This document shows, piece after piece, positions 1 to 8,060 of a DNA stretch of 64,000 bases. The notes under the pieces were generated by a model. The model was given only the letters and a program-made list of their open reading frames with translations, was not told where the DNA came from and ran no database searches. Origin of the DNA: CAYVQF01 sp964454015 (GTDB lineage Bacteria > Myxococcota_A > Bradymonadia > UBA4248); contig CAYVQF010000026.1 in the NCBI GenBank assembly GCA_964454015.1, forward strand, positions 1-64,000, written 5' to 3'. A program made the translations under genes and the position numbers. How positions within the stretch are numbered: position 1 is the first letter of the stretch; each line of letters starts with the position of its first letter.

Positions 1-9
1 CCTAGGGCC

Positions 10-2667
10 TCAAGGTTCGAAGCCACGGGCGGCGATTTCGAAGGCGCCGTTGCCGTCCATGTCGTCTTCCCAGGCGACGAAGAGGGCGCCATTGGGGGTG
101 CAGGCCAGCCCAGGGGCGCGCTGTTCGCCAGCGGTGACCCGGTTGACCGTGAAAGGCGCCGCGGGTGTGCCGTCCACGCCGTAGCGGCGGGCGCGGACGT
201 CGAAGGTGCCGGCGCTGCTGGCGTCGTCGGCCCAGGTGGCGATGAAGGCGCCGTCGTCCAGGGCGCACAGGCCCACGGCTCCGTGGGTGCCCGTGGTGGC
301 CGAGATGGTGAAGTCGGCGATGCGCTCTTGGCCAGCGGCGGTGAAGGCGCGGGCCATGATGATGTAGCGGCCGTTGCGGGTGGCGTCGTCTTCCCAGGCG
401 ACGACGAAGTCGCCGCTGGGAGTGCCGGCGATGGCCGGACGCTGTTGTTGACCCGGGGCGGCGGTGTTGACGGTGATGCGGCCAAAGCGGTTGGTGCCGT
501 CGGCGTTGAATCCGCGGGCGTGGACCTGCATGACGCCGTTACCGTCGCTGTCGTCTTCCCAGGCGACGACGAAGCGGGCGTCGCGGTCGAGGAAGAGGGC
601 GGGCGCGACCCGGGTGCCCACGAAGTCATCGTGGACGCTGCGGTCGGGGAAGCGCTGGCTGCCGTCGGGGTTGAAGCCGCGGACGAAGATCTGAGGGCTG
701 CCGGCGCCCTGGGATTCATCTTCCCAGGCGACGACGAAGCGGCCATCGGGGGCCATGGCGATGGCCGGGCGGAGTTGCTGTCCCGTCGAGACGCTGTTGA
801 CGCGCACCCGGGGGAAGCGCTCGCTGCCGTCGGCGTAGAAGCCGCGGGCGTGGATCTCGAAGTAGCCGTTGCCGTCGGCGTCGTCGGCGTAGACGACGAC
901 GAAGTTGCCGTCGGCGTCCATGGCGATGTCGGGTGAGGCCTGGTGGCCTGCGGCGTTGGTGTTGACCCGCAGGTCGGGGAAGGCTTCGCAGCCGCCGGGG
1001 AAGAAGCCGCGGGCGTGGATGTCGTGGTTGCCCGTGCCGTCGCTCTTATCGGAGTCGTCTTGCCAGACCACGACGAAGGCGCCCGAGGGGGCGGCGGCTA
1101 CCTTGGGGACGAGCTGGTTGCCGGCACCGACGCTGTTGACGATGCGGTCGAAGAAGGCCAGGCGGCCGTCGTCTTGGTTTTGGTAGGCGGCGTTGGCAAA
1201 GAAGTCGTAGGGGAAGGAGAAGACGTGGTCTTGGTGTTGGGGGTTGGCCGCGTAGTAGTTGCCGCCCGTTGCATCCGGCGAGGGTGGATCAAAGCGCTCA
1301 CTGCAGAAGAGCTCGGGTTGACCCTGGGGGAAGAAGCGGGTGTTGCCGGCTTCGACTGTGAGGGTTTTGGCGTCGATGCGGCCGGCGCGGGGATGGAAGA
1401 CGAGTTGGCGGAGCCAGCCGTTGCCGTGGTAGGTGCCGGTGCGGCAGTGGTTGGTGCAGAGGTTGGGGCTGCTCAGGCCGCATTCGGCTTCGAATTGGTA
1501 GTCGACGAGTATTTCGTGGACCAGGTGTCCCGCGAGGCCTTGGCGGGCGCCGTACTCGGAGCCGCCGATGTGGCCGCAGAGGACGAGGAAGACGTTGGAG
1601 TGGCGCGAGACGAGCTCGTCCCAGATGCTGCCGCCAGCGGCGCCAATGGCGTTGTACTTGGCGTCGGGGCAGCCCCGGGCGAAGCCACCGCCGCGGGTGG
1701 TGTAACAGTGGGTGGCGATGATGACCTGGTGGTTGGGGTGCTGGGCGATGATGCCTTCGGCCTCGCAGAGGCTGTCTTTGCGGGGGGCGTACTCGACGCT
1801 GAGGACCATGAAGTCGAGGTCGCCGTAGCTGAAGTAGGTGACGTTATTGAGGCCGCCGCTGCCGAAGGCGCCCCCGTACCACGCTTTGCCGGCGAAGCGG
1901 GCGGGCGAGAAGTAGTCGTTGAAGAGGCTGCCGCCGCGCTTGAAGGTGCCGTCGACGAGGTAGTCGTGGTTGCCCGTGACGACGCTGTAGGGGATGTCGG
2001 CGGCGTCGAGCATGGCGTGGGCGCCATCGGCGATGGTCCACTCGCTGACGCGGTTGTTGTGGGTGATGTCGCCGACGTGAATGACGAAGCGGATGTTTTC
2101 TTGGGCCTGGTGGTCGATGATCCACTGCATCTGTTTGCGGTAGGTGTTGTTGGCGCCGTCGCTCTGCTTGTTGGTGTAGTACTGGGTGTCGGGGAGGACG
2201 ATGACCGAGAAGGGCTCGCAGAAATCGCCACAGGCTTCGACGCAGGTGAGTTGCTCTGGGTCACAGCGCCAGCCCTCGCCGCAGGTCTCACTCAGGGCCC
2301 AGGTGCGGCAGGGCAGGAGGGGGTCGTTTTGGCAGACGTAGACGTCGTTGTCGCGACAGATCATGAGCCCCAGGGTGGGGCAGGTGTCGGTACAGGTTGG
2401 CGGCACATCGGCTTGGCCTTGGTCGGGCTCTGGGGCGTCAGTGGCGGTATCGCTGTCGGCCGCGGTGTCGGCGTTGGCGTCGGTGCCCAGGTCCTGGTCG
2501 CCGTCAGGCGGCGTTTCCATGTCGTCTTGCGTTTCAGCGTCGGTGAGATCTAAGCCATCTTCCGCGCCGAGGTCTTGTGTATTTTGGGGAGGGACCTCGA
2601 CGCAGGCCGTGGCCGCGCAGAAGGCCAGGAGGACGAGGAGGGAGAGGGCGTGGGTGGGGTGGTGCAT
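10..2667 (-). CDS. Metallophosphoesterase lipoprotein with C-terminal seven-repeat propeller-like domain
   Basis: This 885-residue protein starts with a lipoprotein signal (Cys22 after AATA), followed by an Asp/Ala/Pro/Thr-rich linker and a Cys-rich segment (about 91-150). A calcineurin-like phosphoesterase core follows, with VLPDTQYY (Asp160, Gln162 where many relatives have His), HVGD (Asp200), TGNHD (Asn233/His234), THCY (His320) and CGH (His366). These are the usual metal-site blocks. Residues about 510-885 are seven imperfect 50-residue repeats built on FVVAWEDDxDGNG...IHARGF, ending the protein exactly at the last repeat. Seven repeats suggest a closed beta-propeller, which is inference. 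It probably is an envelope-anchored phosphoesterase; the substrate is unknown. It lies 3 bp downstream of the amidohydrolase on the same strand, so the two are likely co-transcribed. Confidence 0.85.
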   Translation of the reverse strand: MHHPTHALSLLVLLAFCAATACVEVPPQNTQDLGAEDGLDLTDAETQDDMETPPDGDQDLGTDANADTAADSDTATDAPEPDQGQADVPPTCTDTCPTLGLMICRDNDVYVCQNDPLLPCRTWALSETCGEGWRCDPEQLTCVEACGDFCEPFSVIVLPDTQYYTNKQSDGANNTYRKQMQWIIDHQAQENIRFVIHVGDITHNNRVSEWTIADGAHAMLDAADIPYSVVTGNHDYLVDGTFKRGGSLFNDYFSPARFAGKAWYGGAFGSGGLNNVTYFSYGDLDFMVLSVEYAPRKDSLCEAEGIIAQHPNHQVIIATHCYTTRGGGFARGCPDAKYNAIGAAGGSIWDELVSRHSNVFLVLCGHIGGSEYGARQGLAGHLVHEILVDYQFEAECGLSSPNLCTNHCRTGTYHGNGWLRQLVFHPRAGRIDAKTLTVEAGNTRFFPQGQPELFCSERFDPPSPDATGGNYYAANPQHQDHVFSFPYDFFANAAYQNQDDGRLAFFDRIVNSVGAGNQLVPKVAAAPSGAFVVVWQDDSDKSDGTGNHDIHARGFFPGGCEAFPDLRVNTNAAGHQASPDIAMDADGNFVVVYADDADGNGYFEIHARGFYADGSERFPRVRVNSVSTGQQLRPAIAMAPDGRFVVAWEDESQGAGSPQIFVRGFNPDGSQRFPDRSVHDDFVGTRVAPALFLDRDARFVVAWEDDSDGNGVMQVHARGFNADGTNRFGRITVNTAAPGQQQRPAIAGTPSGDFVVAWEDDATRNGRYIIMARAFTAAGQERIADFTISATTGTHGAVGLCALDDGAFIATWADDASSAGTFDVRARRYGVDGTPAAPFTVNRVTAGEQRAPGLACTPNGALFVAWEDDMDGNGAFEIAARGFEP

Positions 2668-2670
2668 GGA

Positions 2671-4134
2671 TCAGCCCGCTGATGAGAGGGGGTGGTGCGT
2701 GGGGGTACCGAGCAGCTCGGGGTGAGCGCAAGGATCTTGCATATAGAACACCATATCGGCGCGCTTGCCAGGCTGCAAATCACCGAGATCTTCGCTTAGG
2801 CCGATGGCGGCGGCGCTCTCGTGGGTGGCGGCGCGCAAGAGCCGGGCACCGTAAAAGTACTCGGGCAGCAACGTGTTGAGCAGTCGGTACTCCACGTCCA
2901 GGCTCGCCGGGAGCAGCGGCGGGACGCCGCCGTCGTTGGCGCAGGCGATGCGGCCGCCAGCGGCGGCGATGCGGCGGAGATTGGCGAGGCCATGGGTAGC
3001 GATGGCGCCGTAGTAGGTGAAGACGCGGCGCGCCGGGAGGAGGCCGAAGATGCGGGTGTGTCCGGCGCGGAGGCGGCGCGCGCCGTTGTGGGCGATGGGG
3101 GCCAGCTCCGGGTTCCAGCTCAGGTCGATCCACGGGGCGAGGAGCGCGTCGCGGAGGGCGGCGATGGTGGCGGCGTCGGGGCAGGTGCGCACCTGGGGGT
3201 CGAAGGGCCAGGCATAGCCCAAGAGCAGCGAGAGGGTGGGCTCGATGATGGTTCGTTGGTCGACGAAGCGGGTGATATCGGCGTCGCTGAGGGCAGCGTC
3301 CCGGGGGAGATGGGCGAAGGTGTCCACGCGCGCGGCGAGGCAGCGGCGGAAGGACTCGACGCTGACCACGTGGGCCGTGACGGGCACGCCGAGGGCGTGG
3401 GCGGCCTCGACCACGGCCTGGAGCTCGGCCTCGCTCATGAGGGGCGCGCCAGGGCGGTAGCTGAGCATGTGCTCGCGCTGTTCGTAGACCTTGATGCAGT
3501 GGGCGCCGCGCTCCTCAACGGCGCGGCGCACGGCGTCACGGGCGGCGGTTGGGCCGGCGTCGCGGCCAAAGACCACCATGCCGCAGCGGGGGTCGGTGTA
3601 GGGCAGGCTGGCGATGCCGGCGAGCTTCTCGATGAGGCGGCGGCCCAGGGTGCGGCGCGGGGTGAAGGCGGCGCCCAAGGGGCCGACGACGACGCTGCGG
3701 CGCAGGCGCAGCGGGGCGAGGCTGGCGACTTGGTCCAAGGCGGCCAAGTCGCCAGCCCAGGCGTCGCGCACGGTGTGGATGCCGCGGGCCAGGCAGTCGT
3801 CGACGCTCTTCTGCCACTGCGCGCTGGGGTCGGCGCGGCGCAGACGGAGAAAGTCGGCGACGCCCATGACCACGGCTGGGTTGTTGAGGGTGAGGTGGCA
3901 GTGGGTGTTGATGAGGCCCGGGATGACGTAAGCGCCGTCGAGATCGATGACTCGGTTGGCGCGCGCCGCCGCCAGGGCCTCTGGTGGCGGCCCTTCGCTG
4001 AGAGAGGCGATGTGGTCGCCGTGGACGACGAGGGTCGCCTGGGGCCCGCGCCAGGCGAGACGCTCGTTACACCAGAAGTGTGCGTTGTGATATATTTTTA
4101 TTGTTTCGTCTGCGCGCTGCATCGCCACCTGCAT
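2671..4134 (-). CDS. Amidohydrolase (imidazolonepropionase-like) family protein
   Basis: The metal-dependent hydrolase fold is visible from N-terminus to C-terminus: an N-terminal beta-sandwich part, then INTHCHLTL with the HxH metal pair after beta-strand 1, CIKVYEQ (the lysine strand), VTAHVVS and DTFAHL (the two further His), CANDGG (metal Asp) and the closing DLGDLQPGKRADMVFY signature in which the beta-sandwich is completed. Family members hydrolyse cyclic amides, peptides or related C-N bonds; the substrate cannot be read from sequence. No signal peptide is visible in the chosen form, so it is probably cytoplasmic. The start is uncertain: Met codons at 4134 and 4122 both fit the beginning of the conserved domain and neither has an ideal Shine-Dalgarno. 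The longer reading frame to 4287 adds a low-complexity stretch that looks non-coding. It is first gene of a two-gene unit with the phosphoesterase downstream. Confidence 0.85.
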   Translation of the reverse strand: MQVAMQRADETIKIYHNAHFWCNERLAWRGPQATLVVHGDHIASLSEGPPPEALAAARANRVIDLDGAYVIPGLINTHCHLTLNNPAVVMGVADFLRLRRADPSAQWQKSVDDCLARGIHTVRDAWAGDLAALDQVASLAPLRLRRSVVVGPLGAAFTPRRTLGRRLIEKLAGIASLPYTDPRCGMVVFGRDAGPTAARDAVRRAVEERGAHCIKVYEQREHMLSYRPGAPLMSEAELQAVVEAAHALGVPVTAHVVSVESFRRCLAARVDTFAHLPRDAALSDADITRFVDQRTIIEPTLSLLLGYAWPFDPQVRTCPDAATIAALRDALLAPWIDLSWNPELAPIAHNGARRLRAGHTRIFGLLPARRVFTYYGAIATHGLANLRRIAAAGGRIACANDGGVPPLLPASLDVEYRLLNTLLPEYFYGARLLRAATHESAAAIGLSEDLGDLQPGKRADMVFYMQDPCAHPELLGTPTHHPLSSAG

Positions 4135-4292
4135 GGGTGAGAGACGCCGCGGCTCAGGGCCCGCCGCGCCGTTGCTGTTTGCGGGGATAGTGCAAGGTCG
4201 CCAGGGAAGCAAGGGTGGCGTCTGAAGCCGGCGCGGGCGCCCCTCGGGCAGGGTGAGAGAAAAAATTGGCGGGGTGGGCCGCGACAAAATTC

Positions 4293-4321
4293 TTGACTCG
4301 TTTTGCCAGGGCGTGTTATCA
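4293..4321 (+). promoter_or_regulatory. Probable sigma-70-type promoter of the tRNA-Val gene
   Basis: TTGACT (4293-4298) is separated by 17 bp from TTATCA (4316-4321), about 70 bp before the tRNA. Between them and the tRNA lies a perfect hairpin, GCCTCG-TTGCGG-CGAGGC (4326-4343), which would be in the 5' leader of the precursor. Confidence 0.5.
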
Positions 4322-4392
4322 GGGGCCTCGTTGCGGCGAGGCTGGGTGCTCGTGTCGAATGAGGCAGGGCGAGGAGCGGTCGTTGCGACAAT

Positions 4393-4464
4393 GGGGCGTT
4401 AACTCAGTGGGAGAGTGCCACCTTCACACGGTGGAAGTCGCAAGTTCAAATCTTGCACGCCCCA
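4393..4464 (+). tRNA. tRNA-Val, anticodon CAC
   Basis: A complete cloverleaf can be folded. The acceptor stem pairs GGGGCGT (4393-4399) with ACGCCCC (4457-4463), with discriminator A at 4464. The anticodon stem is CCACC/GGTGG around loop TTCACAC, giving anticodon CAC (reads GTG, valine). The T arm is GCAAG-TTCAAAT-CTTGC and the variable loop has five bases. The 3' CCA is not encoded (TGC follows), so it must be added after transcription. The 3' half of the gene is overlapped by the tail of an integrase remnant on the other strand, the usual arrangement when a tRNA gene is an integration site. Confidence 0.95.
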
Positions 4465-4469
4465 TGCCT

Positions 4470-4498
4470 CGAAAGCCTCGGTCATGCCGGGGCTTTCG
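4470..4498 (+). terminator. Hairpin just after tRNA-Val, possible terminator
   Basis: CGAAAGCC (4470-4477) pairs with GGCTTTCG (4491-4498), with extra pairing inside the loop, followed by TGTTTCTT. The T-run is interrupted, so this is a moderate call. It begins 5 bp after the tRNA. Confidence 0.45.
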
Positions 4499-4517
4499 TG
4501 TTTCTTGCCCGGCCCAG

Positions 4518-4570
4518 AGGTACAACCTTTTCGGTCGTTCCGGGCATGCAGGTACAACCGAGGTACAACC
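4518..4570 (+). repeat. Three direct copies of AGGTACAACC next to the tRNA/integrase junction
   Basis: Exact copies lie at 4518-4527, 4550-4559 and 4561-4570, between the conserved end of the integrase domain and the tRNA. Short direct repeats beside an attachment site are typical of arm-type binding sites of tyrosine integrases. The repeats are seen; that function is inferred. Confidence 0.55.
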
Positions 4571-4915
4571 AGGACGTTCATCCTGACTTGCTTATCTGCC
4601 GCCAGCGCCGCTTCGAAAGCGGTGACTGCTTTGGCTTTACGCTCGTAGTCGATTCCTGAGTACAACGCAGTCATCTTTGGGTCCGAGTGACCGATCATGG
4701 CGTGGAGCGTTGCCATGTCGGTCAGGTCCTTCATGATGGTGTTGTAAGTCCTACGGAGCACTTGGGGGCCTGCACTGGTCCAGCGTGAAGGCGACCCGTG
4801 AGGGTTGAACAATGGCGACTCGGTCGTGAGTTGTCACGCTGCGGTAGCCGCATGTCGATGCTGACGCCGGAGTTCTCTTCCGGGGGGCGCTGGTATCGTA
4901 TTTGGCGGGGCATGG

Positions 4916-5074
4916 GTGAAGAGTTTACGACGCAGGGATGGCACCTATCTGCTCGGCGGTGTACGACTGACTGGCGTCGTGCTGGTCTTGCTGTTGGTCA
5001 AAGCGATTTATGTGTTCCTCGGCATTATGGGGCTAAATGGAGTCTCGTTGCAACTGGACCGGTACAGGTCCTGA
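4916..5074 (+). CDS. Possible small membrane peptide (52 residues), perhaps a fragment
   Basis: A GTG-started frame encodes a basic N-terminus (KSLRRRDG) and one convincing hydrophobic helix, LTGVVLVLLLVKAIYVFLGI, followed by a short tail. The Shine-Dalgarno is poor. A second frame continues downstream to 5190 with LADLHLLPLELGEVLGSVL, which could be the rest of a frameshifted membrane protein. Otherwise 4813-5300 contains nothing I can assign; it looks like decayed accessory DNA. Confidence 0.25.
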   Translation: MKSLRRRDGTYLLGGVRLTGVVLVLLLVKAIYVFLGIMGLNGVSLQLDRYRS

Positions 5075-5300
5075 CGCGCGGCGCGCGTCTTGCGGACTTG
5101 CATCTGCTGCCTTTGGAACTCGGCGAAGTGCTTGGAAGCGTACTCAATATCCCTTTCATTGGGCAAGTCCTGGAGAAGCTCAGCTCTTGAGAACCCGGCG
5201 CGAGCGCATCGTGGCCGGTGGTTGATGGTGCGCCCCGCGCCCGCCTGCCTCTTACGGGCCCGCGGCCCCCGACCGCATAACCCGGACCTAAGTGGCCGGT

Positions 5301-5343
5301 CTTTCGGCCCCCTCACGGATGGTTGGTGGTGCGACAAGAGCAG
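5301..5343 (+). repeat. Left arm of 43-bp imperfect inverted repeat flanking the C1 protease gene
   Basis: This 43-bp stretch begins CTTTCGGCCCCCTCACGG and is the reverse complement of 7179-7221 at 41 of 43 positions. Similarity continues more weakly outward (GTCCGGGT.ATGC.G). The last six codons and stop of the protease gene lie inside it, so the repeat end defines the present 3' end of that gene. Confidence 0.85.
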
Positions 5344-6956
5344 GTATGAGTTCTCGTGCGAACCCCTGCCGTGAAGCATGGGTCTTCGGAGAGTGGGACA
5401 CAAACGCTCCAATCACTGCTCTGCGGTGGTGGACATGCGCATGATGCAGAGCCACTACATGCAGAGGTATCGAGCTCGTGGCACGATGGCGAACAACCAA
5501 TGCTGCCACCTCCGGCGAAGCCAAGACTGAAGCAATCGACGGCGGCACTGTTGAGCGCCCCGTCGCAGATCTCACCATCGTCAAGGACACCGTTGCCACA
5601 GAGTTCAGTTTGCCAACACATGCTCGTGTCGAATCCTCTGCAATCGCTCAAACACTGCAGGAGGCCTCCCTCATACCCCAAGCTCTTGCAGCTCGCGCCT
5701 CCGAGCGCGAGAGCGTCGCAGACTTCGCCGTCCTCTTTGTCGAGCACACCATCACCGCAGATGGGGCAGTGCTCGGTCGTGCAGCGAGCACAAATCTCTC
5801 CGCGGGCCGGCACGCAGATCGATCGGTGGATGGATTCAGGTATACAGGCGTAGCCTGTAGGGCAGGGCGTTTCAGTGCAGTTGCGCGCGCAAAACGGCTC
5901 GCCATCATAGGCCACACACGATGAATCCTCATCGACGCAGTCTTCGGCGCCCTGGCAGGGCTGACAGAGTTCTGCGCTTGGTGGGCAAGGCAGACATGCC
6001 GCGCCGACACAGCCGCAGGGACAAAGGTTGCGATCACACTTGCTTGCCGTAGAGTACACATCACTTACGATGGCGGCTTGGAGCAACGCGCGAGTCAGGT
6101 AGCTTTCGCTGATATACGCATATCCCTGATCGCCCCATTCATGGCCCCAGGAGTTCTTCGCGATGAAGTACCACCTCTGGCTCCCATCTCTTCCGGTCAT
6201 CCTGAGGTAGCCGACCAACAGCAGAGCATGGGCGTACCCTGACACCGGGCCCCAGAAGTCCTCGACCATGCCTGTTGCCGACCACGCAGCTTCGGCATAG
6301 GAGAGTGCAACAACGATATTGGTGGTATTTGCGCTCGCTAGGTGCGCCCGCATCGTGTCGATTGTAGGGTTGGCAATGGCTCTCCAATCTAGCGAACAAC
6401 GTTCGCTTTGATCCCAGCCCGGAGGAGCATAAGGTTGTCCAAGCGGCCACACGCTCTCTTCGGGGATGGCTGTTGCGCGTGCGGCGTTCAAGCCCGCTTC
6501 GAGTGTCGTCTCGGTGTGGATCGAGTAGAGCGCCTGCTCGGAAAGATCTGCCGGCATATCGATGAACTTGTGGTAGGCCTCCATCCCCGCAACCACCGCA
6601 AAATCGACACAAAGCAACGCGCTACCCTGGTCCCGAACGGGGGTTTGGAAAGGCCTGTGGTCGACAGAAACCGGTAATAACGCACCAAATACCGGCGTTG
6701 CTGCATACATGGAGGGAGGCAGATCCTCGCTCCATTTCTGACTCTCTGCGGGAAGAAGGCGATAGAGTCGCCCGTTCTGGCAGGTGCTTCCCGGGCCTGC
6801 TTGGCAGTTGACCTGGACTGTCTCGATGCTGTCTCCCTGATGACCAAAATCGCCGTCCCACTCTGTCGACCCGGCGTAGTCGTCAAAACACCCAGTGAAG
6901 CACAGCGTTGCTACAAGCAAAAGAATATGTCCCTGTTTGTTCATGTTCCTGTCCAT
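5313..6956 (-). CDS. Papain-like (C1) cysteine protease lipoprotein with Cys-rich repeats, 3' end truncated
   Basis: The start at 6956 has a good ribosome site (GGAG, 8 nt spacing) and gives a lipoprotein signal ending CFTGC. The protease domain has all four catalytic positions: Gln in PVRDQGS, Cys in LLCVDFA (the usual CGSCW is altered), His in SGYAHALLLVGY, Asn in IAKNSWGHEWG. After it come Cys-rich segments and two copies of a CGxGVLDxGExCD...C...C repeat of the type common in myxobacterial surface proteins. The last residues (DWSVC...GVRTRTHTCSC) resemble the first half of a thrombospondin-1-like module and stop within the inverted repeat, so the C-terminus was probably cut. It is likely an exported, membrane-anchored protease. 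Base composition is visibly less GC-rich than the flanking chromosome, consistent with acquisition. Confidence 0.85.
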   Translation of the reverse strand: MDRNMNKQGHILLLVATLCFTGCFDDYAGSTEWDGDFGHQGDSIETVQVNCQAGPGSTCQNGRLYRLLPAESQKWSEDLPPSMYAATPVFGALLPVSVDHRPFQTPVRDQGSALLCVDFAVVAGMEAYHKFIDMPADLSEQALYSIHTETTLEAGLNAARATAIPEESVWPLGQPYAPPGWDQSERCSLDWRAIANPTIDTMRAHLASANTTNIVVALSYAEAAWSATGMVEDFWGPVSGYAHALLLVGYLRMTGRDGSQRWYFIAKNSWGHEWGDQGYAYISESYLTRALLQAAIVSDVYSTASKCDRNLCPCGCVGAACLPCPPSAELCQPCQGAEDCVDEDSSCVAYDGEPFCARNCTETPCPTGYACIPESIHRSICVPARGEICARCTTEHCPICGDGVLDKEDGEVCDALALGGASCKSLGYEGGLLQCLSDCRGFDTSMCWQTELCGNGVLDDGEICDGALNSAAVDCFSLGFAGGGSIGCSPSCHELDTSACSGSASCACPPPQSSDWSVCVPLSEDPCFTAGVRTRTHTCSCRTTNHP

Positions 6957-7178
6957 CACTTTCTCCGTTGCGGACGTTAAACAACAACCTTTAGTTCGCA
7001 CCGACTGCGTAACAAAGGCCGACTAAGAACGGGTGGATTGCACTTTGCGTACGGCCTGCTTCCCATCTGCAGATAAGCCGCAGGGCGTTGCCGTGAAGGG
7101 TCCAAAGCGCCCTCATGGGTGCTCTCACTTGTTCTATGCGACTGACTAGCAAGCCCGCCAAACGCTCAAACAGCCTAA

Positions 7179-7221
7179 CTGCTCTTGTCGCACAACCGAC
7201 CATCCGTGAGGGGGCCGAAAG
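7179..7221 (-). repeat. Right arm of the 43-bp inverted repeat
   Basis: This is the partner of 5301-5343 (41/43). It lies about 220 bp upstream of the protease start. On the plus strand it is followed by a perfect hairpin CCCGGAC-ACTCT-CGTCCGGG (from 7222) and then a strong ribosome site leading into a transposase-like start, suggesting that the repeat may have been the upstream region of an insertion sequence. Confidence 0.85.
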
Positions 7222-7269
7222 CCCGGACACTCTCGTCCGGGTCATGCCGCCCTCACAGAGGAGGTTTTC

Positions 7270-7389
7270 ATGGCGACACGAGCGACACGACGCTACACGG
7301 CGCAGGATAAGCGCGACGCAATCCACTTGGCCAAGGAGGTCGGTCCTGCGGCTGCGGCTTGCCGACTGAGCATGCCCATATCCCGTTGA
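7270..7389 (+). pseudogene. N-terminal fragment of a transposase (helix-turn-helix part)
   Basis: An ATG with an excellent ribosome site (AGAGGAGG, 6 nt) opens a 39-residue frame, RRYTAQDKRDAIHLAKEVG followed by PAAAACRLSMP. This matches the start of IS3/IS630-like transposase helix-turn-helix domains (YTxExKxxAVxLAxExG...AARxLGIP). The frame stops at 7387 and the catalytic domain is absent; after it another frame reads ERKRPYRQKRALDDRS, perhaps more of the same gene. Confidence 0.5.
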
Positions 7390-7457
7390 ACGCAAACGCC
7401 CCTACAGGCAGAAGCGGGCACTCGACGACAGGAGCGCCGACATCCATGGCGCCAATT

Positions 7458-7592
7458 GGGGCACCCCTCCAGAGGATGGGAAGGCGACCACCCCGCCCCT
7501 GCGGGGCACCCCTCCAGAGGAAGGGAAGGCGACCACCCCGCCCCTGCGGGGCACCCCTCCAGAGGAGGGGAATTTCGCCACCTCGCCCCTAT
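7458..7592 (+). repeat. Three tandem 45-bp repeats (GGGGCACCCCTCCAGAGGA...)
   Basis: Units at 7458-7502, 7503-7547 and 7548-7592 each begin GGGGCACCCCTCCAGAGGA. Units 1 and 2 differ by a single base, while unit 3 diverges after GGGGAA into ATTTCGCCAC and then GGCGTAACC. Each unit can fold (CCCCGCCCCTGCGGGGCACC). A related single copy lies at 9376-9450. The rest of 7390-7772 has no gene I can support. Confidence 0.9.
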
Positions 7593-7772
7593 GGCGTAAC
7601 CATGACTGGCGGCAGACCCGCAAGGCGTTTTTGCGGCCACACAGCGTCAGCGCAAAGCATCCTTAAGTGAAACACGTCAAAACGTTAATGGCTTGGAAAA
7701 GACCGCCATTTGTGGCTATTTGCCAGTGGCATGTGCCACCAAGGCCGCTACCAAGAGTGCAGAGCACCCGCA

Positions 7773-8060
7773 ATGACTGAAAAACAATCGAACATAGCTT
7801 CATCGGAATACTGGCGGGGCTTAAATACGAATGCCGCCTGGCACCAGCTCGCCACCGCCCTCCTGCAAGGCTTCGTGGACGGCATCTTGCAGCGCATGAT
7901 CTTCGACGGCGAGCAATTGAGCGACCTCATGGCCCCGCTGGATCTCGGCTGGAAAGCCCGCACCCAGGCCGAGCTAGCCCTCATGGCCGACCTGCACCCC
8001 CTCCTCACCAAACGCGCCGGGGGCCGCGACACCTCAGGACTCAGCGCGTATGAGGCGTAA
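7773..8060 (+). CDS. Small protein of a restriction-modification-type locus, function unassigned
   Basis: A 95-residue frame from the ATG at 7773 (a longer start at 7710 is possible). The sequence is well-formed protein: WHQLATALLQGFVDGILQRM, then LALMADLHPLLTKRAGGRD and SGLSAYE. The closing block resembles tails I associate with type I restriction-modification subunits, but I cannot name the family and did not find catalytic motifs. It overlaps the start of the next gene by 11 bp, so translation is probably coupled. It may be a remnant of a larger subunit. Confidence 0.5.
   Translation: MTEKQSNIASSEYWRGLNTNAAWHQLATALLQGFVDGILQRMIFDGEQLSDLMAPLDLGWKARTQAELALMADLHPLLTKRAGGRDTSGLSAYEA

Larger units (their letters stand above)
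4399..4812 (-). pseudogene. C-terminal remnant of a tyrosine recombinase/integrase
   Basis: The first 75 residues match the catalytic end of phage-type integrases: PQVLRRTYNT corresponds to the HxLRRT box (His replaced by Gln), MIGHSDPKMT is the GH box, and TALYSGID carries the Tyr nucleophile. The N-terminal DNA-binding and first catalytic Arg regions are missing, and I see no continuation of the integrase in any frame upstream (4813 onward on this strand), so the gene is truncated at its 5' side. The reading frame then runs through non-conserved sequence into the antisense of the tRNA gene, stopping at 4399. Its position with the 3' end against tRNA-Val indicates that an integrative element once used this tRNA; the element's own recombinase is now presumably dead. 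Confidence 0.75.

Noticed and set aside
943..2553. Long open frame on the plus strand (about 536 codons), antisense to the phosphoesterase
   Set aside because: Val/Gly/Ala/Asp low-complexity translation caused by high GC; the minus frame carries clear motifs.
5008..5412. 134-codon minus frame before the protease gene
   Set aside because: Composition changes along the frame and no family is recognisable; likely decayed DNA crossing the inverted repeat.
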